From assembly GCA_022749755.1 (NCBI GenBank), contig CM040444.1, forward strand, positions 13,540,274 to 13,604,273: DNA of 64,000 nt, written 5' to 3'. The position numbers were made by a program, and so were the translations under genes. Below the pieces are notes generated by a model that saw only the letters and a list, made by a program, of their open reading frames with translations, searched no databases and had not been told where the DNA came from. The stretch is from Azadirachta indica (taxonomy: Eukaryota; Streptophyta; Magnoliopsida; Sapindales; Meliaceae). Shown here piece by piece: positions 35,378 through 46,916 of this stretch. The first letter of the stretch is position 1. Each line of letters starts with the position of its first letter.

Positions 35378-35397
35378 TCACATGGGTTTGCTCAATT
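35378..35397 (-). promoter_or_regulatory. Conserved SAUR upstream block, copy 3
   Basis: TTCACATGGGTTTGCTCAAT, about 213 bases upstream of the pseudogene start. It is kept although the gene body is broken. Confidence 0.45.
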
Positions 35398-36912
35398 TTC
35401 ACTCATTTTTATCACTAATTTATGGTGCAAAAGGCCCACCTTTTCCTCAGCTTGAACTTTGAAACTATAAAATCACAGACCCTACCTGCCGACATTGCTG
35501 CCTTAAAACTGATGCCACACATTATAAAATGATTGAGAATAAAGAGTAACAAGTTCCATGTGAAGCTTATCTGAGGCACCAAAATGCAACAGTGAAGATG
35601 ATGCATCAGCCTTTGGGCCACTATTTTGAACGCTAAACAGATTGGAAATTGCATGTTTGATCGACAATTGTCATACATCTTTCAGAGTTTCTTCGTTTTG
35701 TAATTCCTTGATAACATGTCAGTACAGTGTCTAAAAGGAAAGAAGATGACCTATGGCTTTGTGTAGACAGTATACGATGTATAAATGATGTGTACAAAGC
35801 ATGACCATATATATTAATTTAACTACAGATTATGGTACATATCATTTATACATCTCTTGGGATTTGTTTCTATTTATTAGAAAGTTTTATAGATCTGTAC
35901 TTACGTGGAATTAATTATAAGTATCATCTACACATGATTGTTCCCGTTACGATTTTTTCACCTTCTACATGAGAAAGCTTTAATTTTCCAAAAAAGACTA
36001 AGCAGGTTTCGAAGTCCATATCATAAGTGTATTAATGTGTGTAGAATTTTCACCACGTTTTGCTTGCATGTAAGTAATGTAATTAAAGGTTTCATGTTCA
36101 CTTGATCACCTCTTAAATTTTAGCATGCATGTTGAAGTCGCCACCTTAATATAGACTGAAATATGCCCTTCATCTTGTCAAGAACACTGTCTTAGATCAT
36201 ATATCTGAAACCTGCCAAGAAATTGGGAATTTATTACTTGAATATCTCATATTATATTACTGCAAATTATTCCTTTTTGTGATTTGTGAAGGATTCCCTG
36301 TCATTCTAGCTTCATTAGTTACTTCCCCTGTTGGCTCGTACTCTTTTTTGCAAAAATTTCATACATTTTGATAAAGTTTGTTAACAGAATAAATTAAAAA
36401 AGTAATACTTAATCAACGGACGAAACTACCCTCTTAATTACTCAATTCTTAAAAAAGAGATTCAAACTCTCAAAATTAAACTTCTAATTAGATAGATAAC
36501 GATCAACTCAAGTTAATATCCTTATTGGCAGGTTTATAATCGTTGGTTCAATTGCTTGCATCTTCTTAATTAAGTTTATGGACTTAATTTCTTGTTTTCC
36601 TTATATTCATAGGAAGGGCAACAGGGTGGCAGCTTGTCGTGAACTGTGGTTTAGCTTGTGATTCTTATACTTCATGGGATATTCCTACTCAAAATATTCC
36701 TAGAGATCTCTTTCTTAATGCTTTGGTTGTTCCCAATTTTCGTTTCACTTAATTGCTTGCACACTCTGTTGGCGTTGCCCTTTTGTACTCTTTCCTTTTT
36801 CTACTTAATAAAATAACTCTCTTAACAGTTTCTCTGGGAGATTGCTTAAAAAAAGGACAACATCAGTCGAATTTATATGACACGTATTTTCAATCCATCG
36901 AGTATTTGAAAG

Positions 36913-36990
36913 AATATATATATATATATATATCTATACACAGACACACACACACACGCACGCACGCTCACACACACACATATATAGATA
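36913..36990. repeat. Composite (AT)n-(CA)n microsatellite
   Basis: AT run followed by imperfect CA/CG repeats and another AT run. Similar AT-to-CA tracts occur near 40855-40890 and 41415-41450, suggesting they were carried along with the duplications. Confidence 0.85.
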
Positions 36991-37281
36991 TACATACATA
37001 TAGTAGAAACTCCATCTAAAAAGTCAGGAAGTTTTAGTTTAAAGAATAAGAAAATAATTACATTTTATTTCAGTTTATCAATAGAAGGGTGAGAATTTTA
37101 CGATTCTCGGCCAGTCACATGCAAGGAAAGTATTTTACACGTGGGTTTTTATACAGTTCTCTCTAATCTAGTGAGCCGCAGAAAATAAATAGTAAATAAG
37201 TAAAAGAAGAAAGTTGAGGAGGAGATATTAACTAGCTAGTCAAAATTATGGAGGATTTCTCGTTGTTCTTGAACTTCAGTT

Positions 37282-37578
37282 TCACGAGGCATAATGTAAC
37301 CGAGAAGTGAGATCAATGAAAGTATCTTCCTTGCATGGAATTGTCAGGCCGCCCATTGGATGATTGAAGCCAAATTCTTCCTCTGCTCGGTTTAACAAGT
37401 CGGCAAATAAAGGATGGTTCAAGTAAGATATTGGAACCACAAATCTTTTTCTTTCGATCTCTCCAACATAAACTGCAATGTGGCCTTTCGGAACATCCGG
37501 TTGATTTCTACTAAGAACATGCTGTCTCTTCAGCATTTGCTTGGCATTGAGAATCATGGAAGGCAAACGAATACCCAT
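37282..37578 (-). CDS. SAUR: SAUR auxin-responsive protein, subtype B, intact
   Basis: The only structurally complete subtype-B copy in the window: 98 aa from MGIRLPSMILNAKQ through [42 protein letters not shown] and [11 protein letters not shown] to SRLHYAS. Single exon, typical SAUR length. The canonical start has GAA before ATG and G after, and aligns with the start of every sister copy. Expected to be auxin-inducible and to act in cell expansion through PP2C.D inhibition (family knowledge). It serves as the local reference for judging lesions in the other B copies. Confidence 0.93.
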   Translation of the reverse strand: MGIRLPSMILNAKQMLKRQHVLSRNQPDVPKGHIAVYVGEIERKRFVVPISYLNHPLFADLLNRAEEEFGFNHPMGGLTIPCKEDTFIDLTSRLHYAS

Positions 37579-37810
37579 TTCAGAGTTTGAATGAGGAATC
37601 GGTGAGAAATTTTTAGTGGGATCCTGAGTTGTAGTGTGGATAGAGTGAAGAGCTTAGAGTTGGCCTGAAGACTTTTGAGTTGTTGTGTCTATTTATAAGA
37701 CTATAGAGACATAGTGATTACTTTTGTTATTGCAATAAATTAAGGCGAATAGTTATGCGTGGTTAGCAGACTGGCTACTGGGTAATATCGTAGGACCCGC
37801 CACAATGAAA

Positions 37811-37830
37811 GCTCACATGGCTTTGCCCAT
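37811..37830 (-). promoter_or_regulatory. Conserved SAUR upstream block, copy 4
   Basis: GCTCACATGGCTTTGCCCAT, about 233 bases upstream of the intact subtype-B start, preceded by GGACCCGCCACAATGAAA as in the other B copies. Confidence 0.5.
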
Positions 37831-38124
37831 TTGGCTCTCTCTTTTAATTTTATTTCAAGCTAGTTCTTCAACTTTATCTATCCACAAAATGACCCACTTG
37901 TTTCTTTGAAGTCTTCCAAGACTTTGTACAAATTGATGGCCCAAAACAAATTGATGCCCCAAAAACAGGCAACCGTACATTGAAAATTTGAGGCAAAAAT
38001 GAACTTATTCATGTGATGAATTAATATTCATTGTAATGCACGTTATAGCAAAGACATATGTTGTTGGTGTGCGGACTGGTATATCGATATCAATGTATGA
38101 CTAATGTTTTGGATTAATTATAGG

Positions 38125-38126
<2 letters not shown>

Positions 38127-38160
<34 letters not shown>
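38127..38160. repeat. (AT)n microsatellite
   Basis: Uninterrupted TA run of about 17 units in the SAUR spacer. Confidence 0.92.
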
Positions 38161-38163
<3 letters not shown>

Positions 38164-40030
38164 TTTTTCTTTTTCTTGGTTGAGATTTTCAGCATAAGTA
38201 ATGTAATAACTTCAGTACTTTTTCGAGCATATTATGCTATGTTTCTGTCTGTTTTTATCCTTTAATTTGCCAAAATCTCTCTACGACTAGGTTTCGTCAG
38301 TAAGCTAATGGTTTATTTTTCTGGCTTATAATATATAATTTCACATGCATTAATTAATTAACTCTTACTTCAAGATGTTATCTTATCTATTCATTAAAAC
38401 CATACGATAAGTTGGAGTGCATGGGCATGAATGTTGAAAGCAGACTTAATTTAAAAGCTAGATACATAGATATTTCATGCAGCTATATATTGGCTAAATT
38501 AAGGTGGTACGTATGGGCATATAAAGCACAATAAATTAACATTTTATCGTGATAAGAAAGAGAGAATCTAAAACTCATTGAATCTGGATGAATTCTCGGA
38601 TCTAACTCAATCACTTGCTAATTAATATGTGAAAAACAGTGGACTTTTCAAATTAAAAACAGTGGAGGATTTTCTAGAAATAACAATTTTTTATTATCAT
38701 TTCCAAGTTGGCCTTGTGAATAATTAATTGTCATATGGTACAAAATATACAAACAGTACAATAATTTTTTATTAATATTGCTAGCTGGTTAATATCAATG
38801 CCAAATTAAAATTTACATATATTTATATATATTTGCAATGTTTTGAATATTATTTTAGTGCAATCCTTATATTTTATTATATAATTTTATATTCTTATTG
38901 TAACTTTTAATATAATTTTTTTGAAATGGATTTGAATTTCATACACAAAATAAAATTTTAATATATATAATTATAATGTAATGTTAAAAAAAATGCTGAA
39001 AATTTTTCTTTGAAATGAATGTTGAGAGAAACTATGCTCAAATAGTCGCTGTCTTCATCGAGTACCGTGACTCACTTCTCTCATTTGGGCTTGATAACTT
39101 GTGCTGCTACCTGAAAGAACCCGCAATGGCCCCACGTCACATCTCTCATTTGGGCTTGATAATTTGCACTGCTTCTGGAAAGAATTCTCAATGGGTTAAC
39201 AAAACCAATTTCAATGAATGCACTTATTATGTAGGTTAAATTAATTATAAATTTTTCTCATATTACACGTATTTATTAAGAATTTACATGGATACTCTAT
39301 AACTCACCCCAATAATCTACTCTCAAAGTAATTATAATTTAATTTTTATGAGATTTGAAAACGAAACTGTGAGATTAAAGTTTTTTCTACTACTAGGTAT
39401 TTATTATGTAAATTCAATTAATTATAGTTTAATTTTTAGTATTTGTTAGTTGAACACAAAATGGTAAGATTAATCAAGTTTGTTATGATATTATATAAAT
39501 TATCATTTATTTTAAAAGCTTACTAAGCACAAATAATAGTTATAATATTAATCACATAAGTACTATTATTTCTCGTATTAATTTTTATTTTCCGTTGAAA
39601 AACTAAAATTTTGTTGACTGCAAAATTTTTTAAAAAAAAAAAAAATCATAGGATGCTTCTTATAAGATGATAAGATAAAATTAAGATGCTTATTCCTCAA
39701 ACGCAGCAAATTGCTTGTGAATTTCGGTGCCAAAAACCAAAGATAACATTTTCAGAAGGCGCTGATGCTTACATTAGAAACCTACTCAATGCAAAACCAA
39801 AACTAGTAATTTTATAATTAATTGTAAGAAACTCACAGTTTATATCATAATCATAGCAATTCTTTCCTTTTCAGCAGTCTTTTTAAGTCTCTATAGATGG
39901 TACTCCTGCTAGAGTAGATTATAATAACAATTAGTGCATGATATTTCAAAATTTTCTTCTTCAATTATTAATAATTTCTTCAGTCAAAACTGTTGAAGAT
40001 CGCCATGTTCATTGTTCATTATTATTCAAC

Positions 40031-40165
40031 CTAGCTAGAAGTGATGATGATGAAATCGATCCATGCATCTTCTTTTCTTTGCATGGACTTGTTAGACCAA
40101 CCATTCAATCTAGCTAGATGCTTAATGTTATATTTCAAGAACCATTGATAGCAGCCGGATTATTC
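40031..40165 (-). pseudogene. SAUR relic, subtype A, central domain deleted
   Basis: On the minus strand the 5' end reads like IRLLSMVLEI (from ATCCGGCTGCTATCAATGGTT) and the 3' end like GLTSPCKEKK...SLLAR (from GGTTGGTCTAACAAGTCCATG). The whole central SAUR core (VPKGH through FGFNHP) is missing. Its position fits the missing A member of the third A-B pair, and the upstream block at 40303-40323 is well kept. Confidence 0.75.
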
Positions 40166-41412
40166 AGATGATTGCTACAGAATCTAACTGGGTTTTTGTT
40201 GAAATGAAGCTAGAAATAATGAAAACTGAACGCAACAGTAGAATTATGAATTGTACTGTAGTAGATGTGTGTGGTCAGCGAGCAGAATTTGCTCCTTTAA
40301 AGTTCACATGGCTTTGCTCATTTGGCTCGACCAAAATTAATATTCTAACTCATACTTATCCACCAATTTACGCTGCAAACGGTCACCCTTTTTTGTTTCT
40401 AATTCTTTTTTTATCCATCGAAGTTATGGTTCAAAATTCAGGGACTTGCCACACAATATAAAGTGATTGATAATGAATAGTAACAAATAACCCACGTGAT
40501 GCTTAGATCAAATTGCAGAAAGGAAGATGATAGATCAGCCTTTTGGCCACTAGTACTCAAGGATTGGAAATTTCATGTTCCATCGACCGATGTCGTGTAT
40601 TTCTTTCTAACTTTCTTTATCTTTAAGGTTCCTAATTTTGATTTTACAGTCTGAAAAGGAATTGAAGCTGACTTTAATGCGAGAATATTTTGATAAATGT
40701 ATCAAGATAACTTATTTTCAATTTAAAAAAATAAAAATACAAAAAATCTAATTTCACATTTCAAAGAATGACATTAAAATTATATTTGTTAATATTTTAA
40801 ATACATTTATTACATATAAATGCTAAACATGCATGTTTTTATTTTTAAGATACTTATATATATATATATATATATTTACACGCACACGCGCATACATGGC
40901 AACATATCAAATTAAGAATGTTGTCATTATCCTTTTTGAAACTTATTTAAAAGTATATTTTTATAATTATCAAAAAGTTAAAAGCACAAACGTGTAATTT
41001 TATATTTCGGAAACAACACTAAAAATATCTATTAATATTATTAAATATTTTATTACATACAAATATTAAACGTGCATATTTATATTTTTCTTATACTTAG
41101 AAAGTAGAATTTTTCAAATAAACTATTAAATATGATTGTGAATATTAACATGTTTTTGACCCTAAGTCGACATGAGAATGACTATTACAGGCAGAACAGA
41201 CAAATGAAGAAAATAAACGAAAAAATGCTTGGATATGATTGACCATATATATTTATTTTTAGTCTTATTCATATTATAATTTTGAGATGCCTAATCAGCA
41301 CCCAAGCCGATCGCCAATTCATGAGTTCTAAATGCACAATAATTTCCAATATTTTAACTAGCTACCAATTGAGTTAATCAATGAATTTGTTGAATCAACT
41401 CAGCTGGTTTCC

Positions 41413-41445
<33 letters not shown>

Positions 41446-41762
41446 ACGATATGCATTTATTCTTCAGTTTAATTAAGCTTCATATTCACTTAATATATAT
41501 GCTGAAACCTGCCCTGCATTTTGTTTTATATAAATACTGAAAACTTGCCAAAATTAATTAAGAACTTGGATAAATAAGAAGATATGCATTAAATTAATAT
41601 CTTTCTCTCACTCACAAATGGGAAAATGTTTGTACACATGGTTCTTCTATTCTAACGAGCTAAAAGAGGGGGAAAAAAAAGAAAATATAGAGAAAAGAAA
41701 GACAATATAGCTAGTCAAAATTAAATGGTGGATGATTGCTCATGGGACATATAATAATAATA
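40166..41762. other. SAUR spacer
   Basis: Conserved block at 40303-40323 followed by a stretch (to about 40620) duplicated at 58390-58750. AT/CA tracts lie near 40855-40890 and 41415-41450. A 97-codon open frame at 40168-40461 runs through the promoter block and is not credible as a gene. Confidence 0.5.
40303..40323 (-). promoter_or_regulatory. Conserved SAUR upstream block, copy 5
   Basis: TTCACATGGCTTTGCTCATTT upstream of the subtype-A relic; it keeps the full consensus although the gene is gone. Confidence 0.5.
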
Positions 41763-42052
41763 TTAATGCAACCGAGAAGTGACGTTAATGAAAGTTTGTT
41801 CTTTGCATGGAATTGTTAGACCGCCATCGGATGATTGAAGCCGAATTCTTCCTCAGCCCAGTTCAGTAAGTCGGCAAATAAAGGGTGGTTCAAGTATGAT
41901 ATTGGAACCACAAATCTCTTCCTTTCTTTCTCTCCAACATAAACTGGAATGTGTCCTTTCGGAACATTTGGATGATTTCTATTATGAATGTGCTGCCTCT
42001 TCTTCAAGATTTTCTTGGTACTGAGATTCATCGATGGCAAACCGATACCCAT
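41763..42052 (-). pseudogene. SAUR pseudogene, subtype B (1-nt deletion)
   Basis: Opens normally ([16 protein letters not shown]...[12 protein letters not shown]...[14 protein letters not shown]...[11 protein letters not shown]). One G is then missing from the GGC-GGT codons after HPM, so the frame runs AV-stop at 41816. In the shifted frame the normal C-terminus (TIPCKE...TSRLH) remains down to a stop at 41763. About 78 aa of an expected 95 are translated and the last conserved block is lost. Recent loss, since only one lesion is seen. Confidence 0.9.
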
Positions 42053-42073
42053 TTCGAACTTTGATTAATTGGG

Positions 42074-42106
<33 letters not shown>

Positions 42107-44671
42107 AGAAACTACTGAGAAAAGCAGAACTACGATGAAAGTCGTAGCTAGCTCTTTGAGTTAGGAGATCACTTGGGCTGTTGTATAGCTATTTATAGGG
42201 TTGTAGACCGACTGATATGAGCTATCTTATTTTAACAATAAATGGAGACAAAGAGTTATGTGTTGTCAGCAGAGTAGCTTCCGAGATTTCTGAAAGGACC
42301 CGCCGTAGTGTGAACTTACATTGTATCTCTCTTTCTTTTCTTGTCTGCTTAAATACAAAATTATATATGTTGAACTCTCTCTCAATCTATTCATATATTA
42401 GGTCGAAACATGGGCGTGAGGATTACTTTAAAAATTTAAGTTTCGAATAAGGGTTCAAACATAATTCATTGATCTAAAAGAATTAACTCACTTATTCCTA
42501 ATGAACCATTCATGTCAAAAACATACAAAAAGAGAAATCCTCTTTCACAGATGCGGAAAATAATTGATGAATTTTCTAAAAATAACAATTGTCTTTATGT
42601 CTTCTAGGACTAAAAAGCTTCAACTTGAAGTAAGGACCCAAATATTGTAGTATTAAGAAAAATAATTCATTCATAGAAAATAAAAATATTGACATCAACA
42701 ACACGCTAATAAGTTTAATAAAGTCTAAAAATCAAGTAGATAAGTTCGCGTTAGACACACAAACTATCATATTATAAATTTTTCCTTTTTTGAGGCTTTA
42801 ATTGCTGAAGAAAATATAAACTGAGAGAGAATTTATTTTCATTCATATGAAAAGGTTTTTACAAGTCTGTATTTATATATGAAAAATAGAGACTAGAAAC
42901 AAAATAATCTAAAATTACATAATTACAAAAATTAGTTTCCATAAATTATTTAACTTCATTTGAAGTATACGTACGATACTAGTAGATATTTTTGATATGT
43001 TAAAGTTGTCTTATCCCTATTGAGTAACCGTGATAAACTTAGTTTCTAGAGGTTGAAAATAGTGTCGTAAGCTTCATTGGCATGTATATTGCGGCTAGAT
43101 AAATCATTTGAATGATATATGAGTGATTTTTACAAAGTAATATCACATGTATACATGTACAGTAGTGTGCGGAGAGAAGAAAGTTTGCTGGTGTGAGACA
43201 ATGACTAGTAGGTAGAACAGGAAAAAGAGTAAAAGATAATTGAAAAACTTACGTCTCCAAACTATTGCAGATGCCCCGTGGAATAAAGACAAATTCCATA
43301 TAAAACTATAGCTAGCAAAAGAAATACAAATATAAAGCTACTGCATGTTGCGTGTTTTGTTAAATATACAAGCATTGGGCTATGTTACATGTAATGTATA
43401 TATATATATATATATATAAAATAAATTAATTCAATTTATAATATGAAACATATATTATATAAAGTTGAAAATGTTAATACAAAACCCAGCATTAAATAAC
43501 TAATTGAAGATCTTTTAAGTATGCAATATGGTACATTTAATGTATAGTTAACTTTTTTTTTTAATTTTTTTTTGTTGTTATATGGTATATTTGATTTTTT
43601 TTTTATAATTTTTATTTTTATTATATATCTCAATTATGAGATATTCTAAGAACCTGAACAAGAAAATTCTTGATATTCTTATTTAAAGAAGAAAATTCTT
43701 GATATGCTTATTTAATTAAGATGCTTTTTAATGATTATCCTAAAACTTGTAGAAACTAAAGAAATTAGATCCTACAATCATTGCTTGTATTTGTTTCTAG
43801 TACATGTGGATTTCCTCTTCTTTTTAATTAATAAATTAAATAAATTTTTTCTAATCTTTGTGATTAATAAAAACCAAAGTAATATACTTATTAAAAATGA
43901 AAGAAAAATTCTTTTTAGGATAATAAGAAACAAAGTGAAAATTGATCATCCCAAGATTTATTATCTGAATTAATGCATAAGAATATGATATAATCAGCCA
44001 AACTTTGTTATATAAATGGAGCCAAAATTTAATATTATGAAAGGGTTAAAATGTCAAACTAGTGAAATTGAAGTGATCAAAGTCTAAATAAATTTCATAA
44101 ATTGGGAGTAAAACGTGAAACATTTAGAAAATAGACCGAAAAACACAAAAAAGGTATTTTTCAATGGACATTGCCAGATATATAACATTCTTAATATCTT
44201 GTAATTTTAACGAGCAATTTAATCACGATAACAAACTCATCACATAAAGCAACAATAGAAGATATCATGATCATCTCACATACAATAATTGCTTGTAAGT
44301 GAATATTAACAATTCTTGATTAATTTCCACCTGAATCCATAATCAATATCATACAGATGAATATAATTTGATTAGAGTGGAATTTCACAACTTAGCATCT
44401 CAAAATATTAAGCTGATGATTGCTGGAGAGATACAGAACACTTGAAAAGCCAAAAAAAAAAAAGCTTCATTTTTTGTCACTGTGTTTGATCATTGATGGG
44501 AGAGCAATTGATTTTGCTCATCCCAATTACTGGTATCGGAAAAGGGAACTATGAACACGAGTTTGGTACAAATTTTCCAACTTCAAGAAGAGCAAGAAAA
44601 GAAAGAAAAAAGAAAGGAATACTCTGTCAAAAGTGTTACAGGTTGCTATATATTCTTCAAATCAGAAGGCA
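42053..44671. other. SAUR spacer
   Basis: Includes an (AT)n run at 42074-42104 in the leader of the B pseudogene, a weak version of the upstream block near 42305-42330, a partial duplicated-block remnant near 42530-42600 and the recurrent GACTAGTAGGTAGAACAGGAAAA motif near 43203. From about 44440 it resembles the 3' flank of subtype-A genes. No gene is supported. Confidence 0.5.
42074..42104. repeat. (AT)n microsatellite in a SAUR leader
   Basis: Pure AT run directly upstream (minus-strand sense) of the start codon of the 42.05-kb SAUR pseudogene. Confidence 0.92.
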
Positions 44672-44956
44672 TTAATTATTCAAGTTAGAAGTGATATCGA
44701 TGAACGTATCTTCTCCGCATGGAAATGCAAGACCACCCATTGGATGATTGAATCCGAACTCTTCCTCAGCTCGGTTAATTAAGTCTGCAAAGGAAGGATG
44801 ATTCAACTAAGATATAGGAATCACAAATCGCTTCTGCTGGACTTCCCCAACATAAACTGCTAAATGGCCTTTCGGAACAGCACCTGACTGATTCTTACCC
44901 TGAGATTTGAGAATTTGCTTTGCATTATGAATCATTGATGGCAGACGAATACCCAT
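44672..44956 (-). pseudogene. SAUR pseudogene, subtype A (single nonsense codon)
   Basis: Reads MGIRLPSMIHNAKQIL, VPKGHLAVYVGE and KRFVIPIS, then TAG where sister copies have a tyrosine codon (PISYLNHP), at 44807-44809. The frame then continues cleanly through [22 protein letters not shown] and FPCGEDTF to SNLNN and a normal stop. Apart from the stop it is an intact 94-codon SAUR, so loss is recent or this is a read error. It is too interrupted to appear as a long ORF. Confidence 0.9.
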
Positions 44957-46328
44957 TATATATAAAAAGTGAAAATCAAGGACTTAATTTAAGTGGGTTT
45001 TGATTGAAACTGAGCTAGGACTAGCAATGAGAAAGTTGTATCAGTACTTGAAATTTGAAACGCTTATACGTATAGCTTGTGCTAGATAGAGCCAAATAGA
45101 TAGGCGGCTAGCATGCAGAATTGACTCCTCGAAACTTGCGAAGATAAATTGATAAACATGATCATTGTCTCTCATATTTATCCACTAATATTTTATGTTG
45201 CAAAAGGCCAACATTTCTTTCTTTCCTCTTTGAAGTCTTCTTGCCGCAATTGCTGCCTCAAAATAGGTGCCACACATCTGAAAGGAGATCGATGATGATG
45301 GAATGAGTAACAAAATCATCAACTGATGCTTACCTATGGTTTGGTGGCCAGTATTTCAAGACTTGACCGATTGGAAATTGTATATTTGACCGACCAATGT
45401 CATATAGTTTTCTTTGTAGTATTCTTTATAACTCTGTTTTCCACTTAGTGATGGATTATGAAGCATGCATGTATAACATTTATATATGTAGCTTGATCTC
45501 TCTGTAATCCCTCTGTTTATTCCATTAAATTTTTACTATATACTATATACATATATTTATTCTTTCAATGACAATTGCTAAGACATACGTCAACAGAAAA
45601 TTAGTAAAATTCTCTACAGAAAGAATCTCGGATAATGTATATAGGTAAAGGATGAATACATACTATTTTATGTTGTTGCATTTCTTAAGGTCATAGTCTT
45701 TAAAACAACTTTTTTAATTAAACATAATGACATGCATAATTTTAAGGAAAGATCAAATTTGAAGTAAAAGAAGGAAGTGTTAAGAATCTCGCGAGGAACT
45801 AGTAAAGCTTCTCTTATATATGCGAAAAGATTCCAGGGGTCAATGCCTATTATGTTCCTTCCGTATCAGATTATTAATTTCTCTATATGTGATGTTTACA
45901 ATTGTAATTCAACGAGGAATATATACATAGCAAGCAAAATCATTCTATTTGCTTAGAAAAGAAAAACAAAATCAAATAACTTTCCTCGTTTGCTTCCTAC
46001 ACTTATTATAATTCAAGCTCTCAAAAAAGGCGTTTAATTAATTTAAGATATATGCTATGCGTATGTAACACGTTCATGTTTATCAATCAACTAACAAGTT
46101 CATCTTATTAGAGCATAATAAAAGTAAGATATAAAAAAATGTTTCTATTGATCTTTCAAAGTAGGGAGAGATTTTCATCATAATCTCTCTTCCACCACAA
46201 GCGGGAATACACTTGGTTTTTCTGCTGATCTAATCTAGTGAGCTAAAGGAAGAAGAAGAAAAAAAGATACAACATATAGCTAGTTACGTAGTCAAACTTG
46301 GGAAGTATTGCTCATTGTTCTTCAACTT
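44957..46328. other. SAUR spacer
   Basis: Upstream region of the nonsense-bearing A copy and 3' region of the next B copy. The conserved upstream block is eroded here (near 45110-45160). No gene is supported. Confidence 0.5.
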
Positions 46329-46621
46329 TCATGAAGCACAATGTAAGCGTGAAGTGACATCAATGAAAGTCTCTTCTCTGCATGGAATAGTTAGACCGCC
46401 CATCGGATGATTAAAGCCAAACTCCTCCTCCGCCTTGTTTAGCAAGTCTGCAAATAAAGGATGGTTCAAGATATTGGAACAACAAATCTCTTCCTTTCCC
46501 TTTCTCCAACATAAACTGCAACGTGGCCTTTCGGAGCATTTGATTGATTTCTACCAAGAACATGCTGCTTCTTCAGAATTTGCTAGGCATTGAGAATCAC
46601 GGATGTTAAACGAATACCCAT
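46329..46621 (-). pseudogene. SAUR pseudogene, subtype B (nonsense plus 4-nt deletion)
   Basis: Begins MGIRLTSVILNA and then TAG at codon 13, where sisters have AAG (lysine). Later CCA-ATA-TCT runs straight into TGAACCATCC: four bases of the TAC-TTG codons are missing, causing a second stop. The remaining blocks ([39 protein letters not shown]) are still recognisable in two frames. The gene is certainly inactive. Confidence 0.9.
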
Positions 46622-46896
46622 TATGAACTTTGATGAATGGTTTAAGTGAAAAGACAGAGAGAAAATCAATGCGGGATTGATTCTGAAAGCTGATACGGAA
46701 CTAGCAAGTAATAAAGTTGTTGGTTTCGGAGTTTGAAGGCTCGGGGAGTTGTGTGTATTTATGCTGTTGTAGCTAGCTATTTCTGGAGAAAGAGTAATGA
46801 AGTACTATGATATTTTGGTAATAAATTAAGACAAAACTTGTGTGTCGTCAGCTGACTGGCCACTGAGTACTAAGAGAGGACCCGCCTTCATGAAAA

Positions 46897-46916
46897 CTCA
46901 CATGGCTTCGCTCATT
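46897..46916 (-). promoter_or_regulatory. Conserved SAUR upstream block, copy 6
   Basis: CTCACATGGCTTCGCTCATT, about 276 bases upstream of the 46.6-kb pseudogene start, preceded by AGGACCCGCC as in the other B copies. Confidence 0.5.

Larger units (their letters stand above)
35166..37281. other. SAUR spacer
   Basis: Contains the promoter side of the subtype-A pseudogene (conserved block 35378-35397) and the 3' side of the intact subtype-B gene. A composite AT/CA microsatellite lies at about 36913-36990. No gene is supported. Confidence 0.5.
37579..40030. other. SAUR spacer with duplicated blocks
   Basis: Contains the conserved block at 37811-37830, an (AT)n tract at 38127-38160, a partial copy of the long duplicated block (about 38400-38680), and from about 39500 a segment duplicated near 54360. 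A short internal repeat of CTCTCATTTGGGCTTGATAA occurs twice, at about 39078 and 39142. No gene is supported. Confidence 0.5.

Noticed and set aside
36913..36990. Short regular repeats considered as a CRISPR-like or satellite array
   Set aside because: Simple dinucleotide microsatellites in a plant genome; no repeat-spacer structure anywhere in the window.
36753..37019. 88-codon frame ending in a His/Thr-rich tail
   Set aside because: The tail is translation of an AT/CA microsatellite, and the start has no features.
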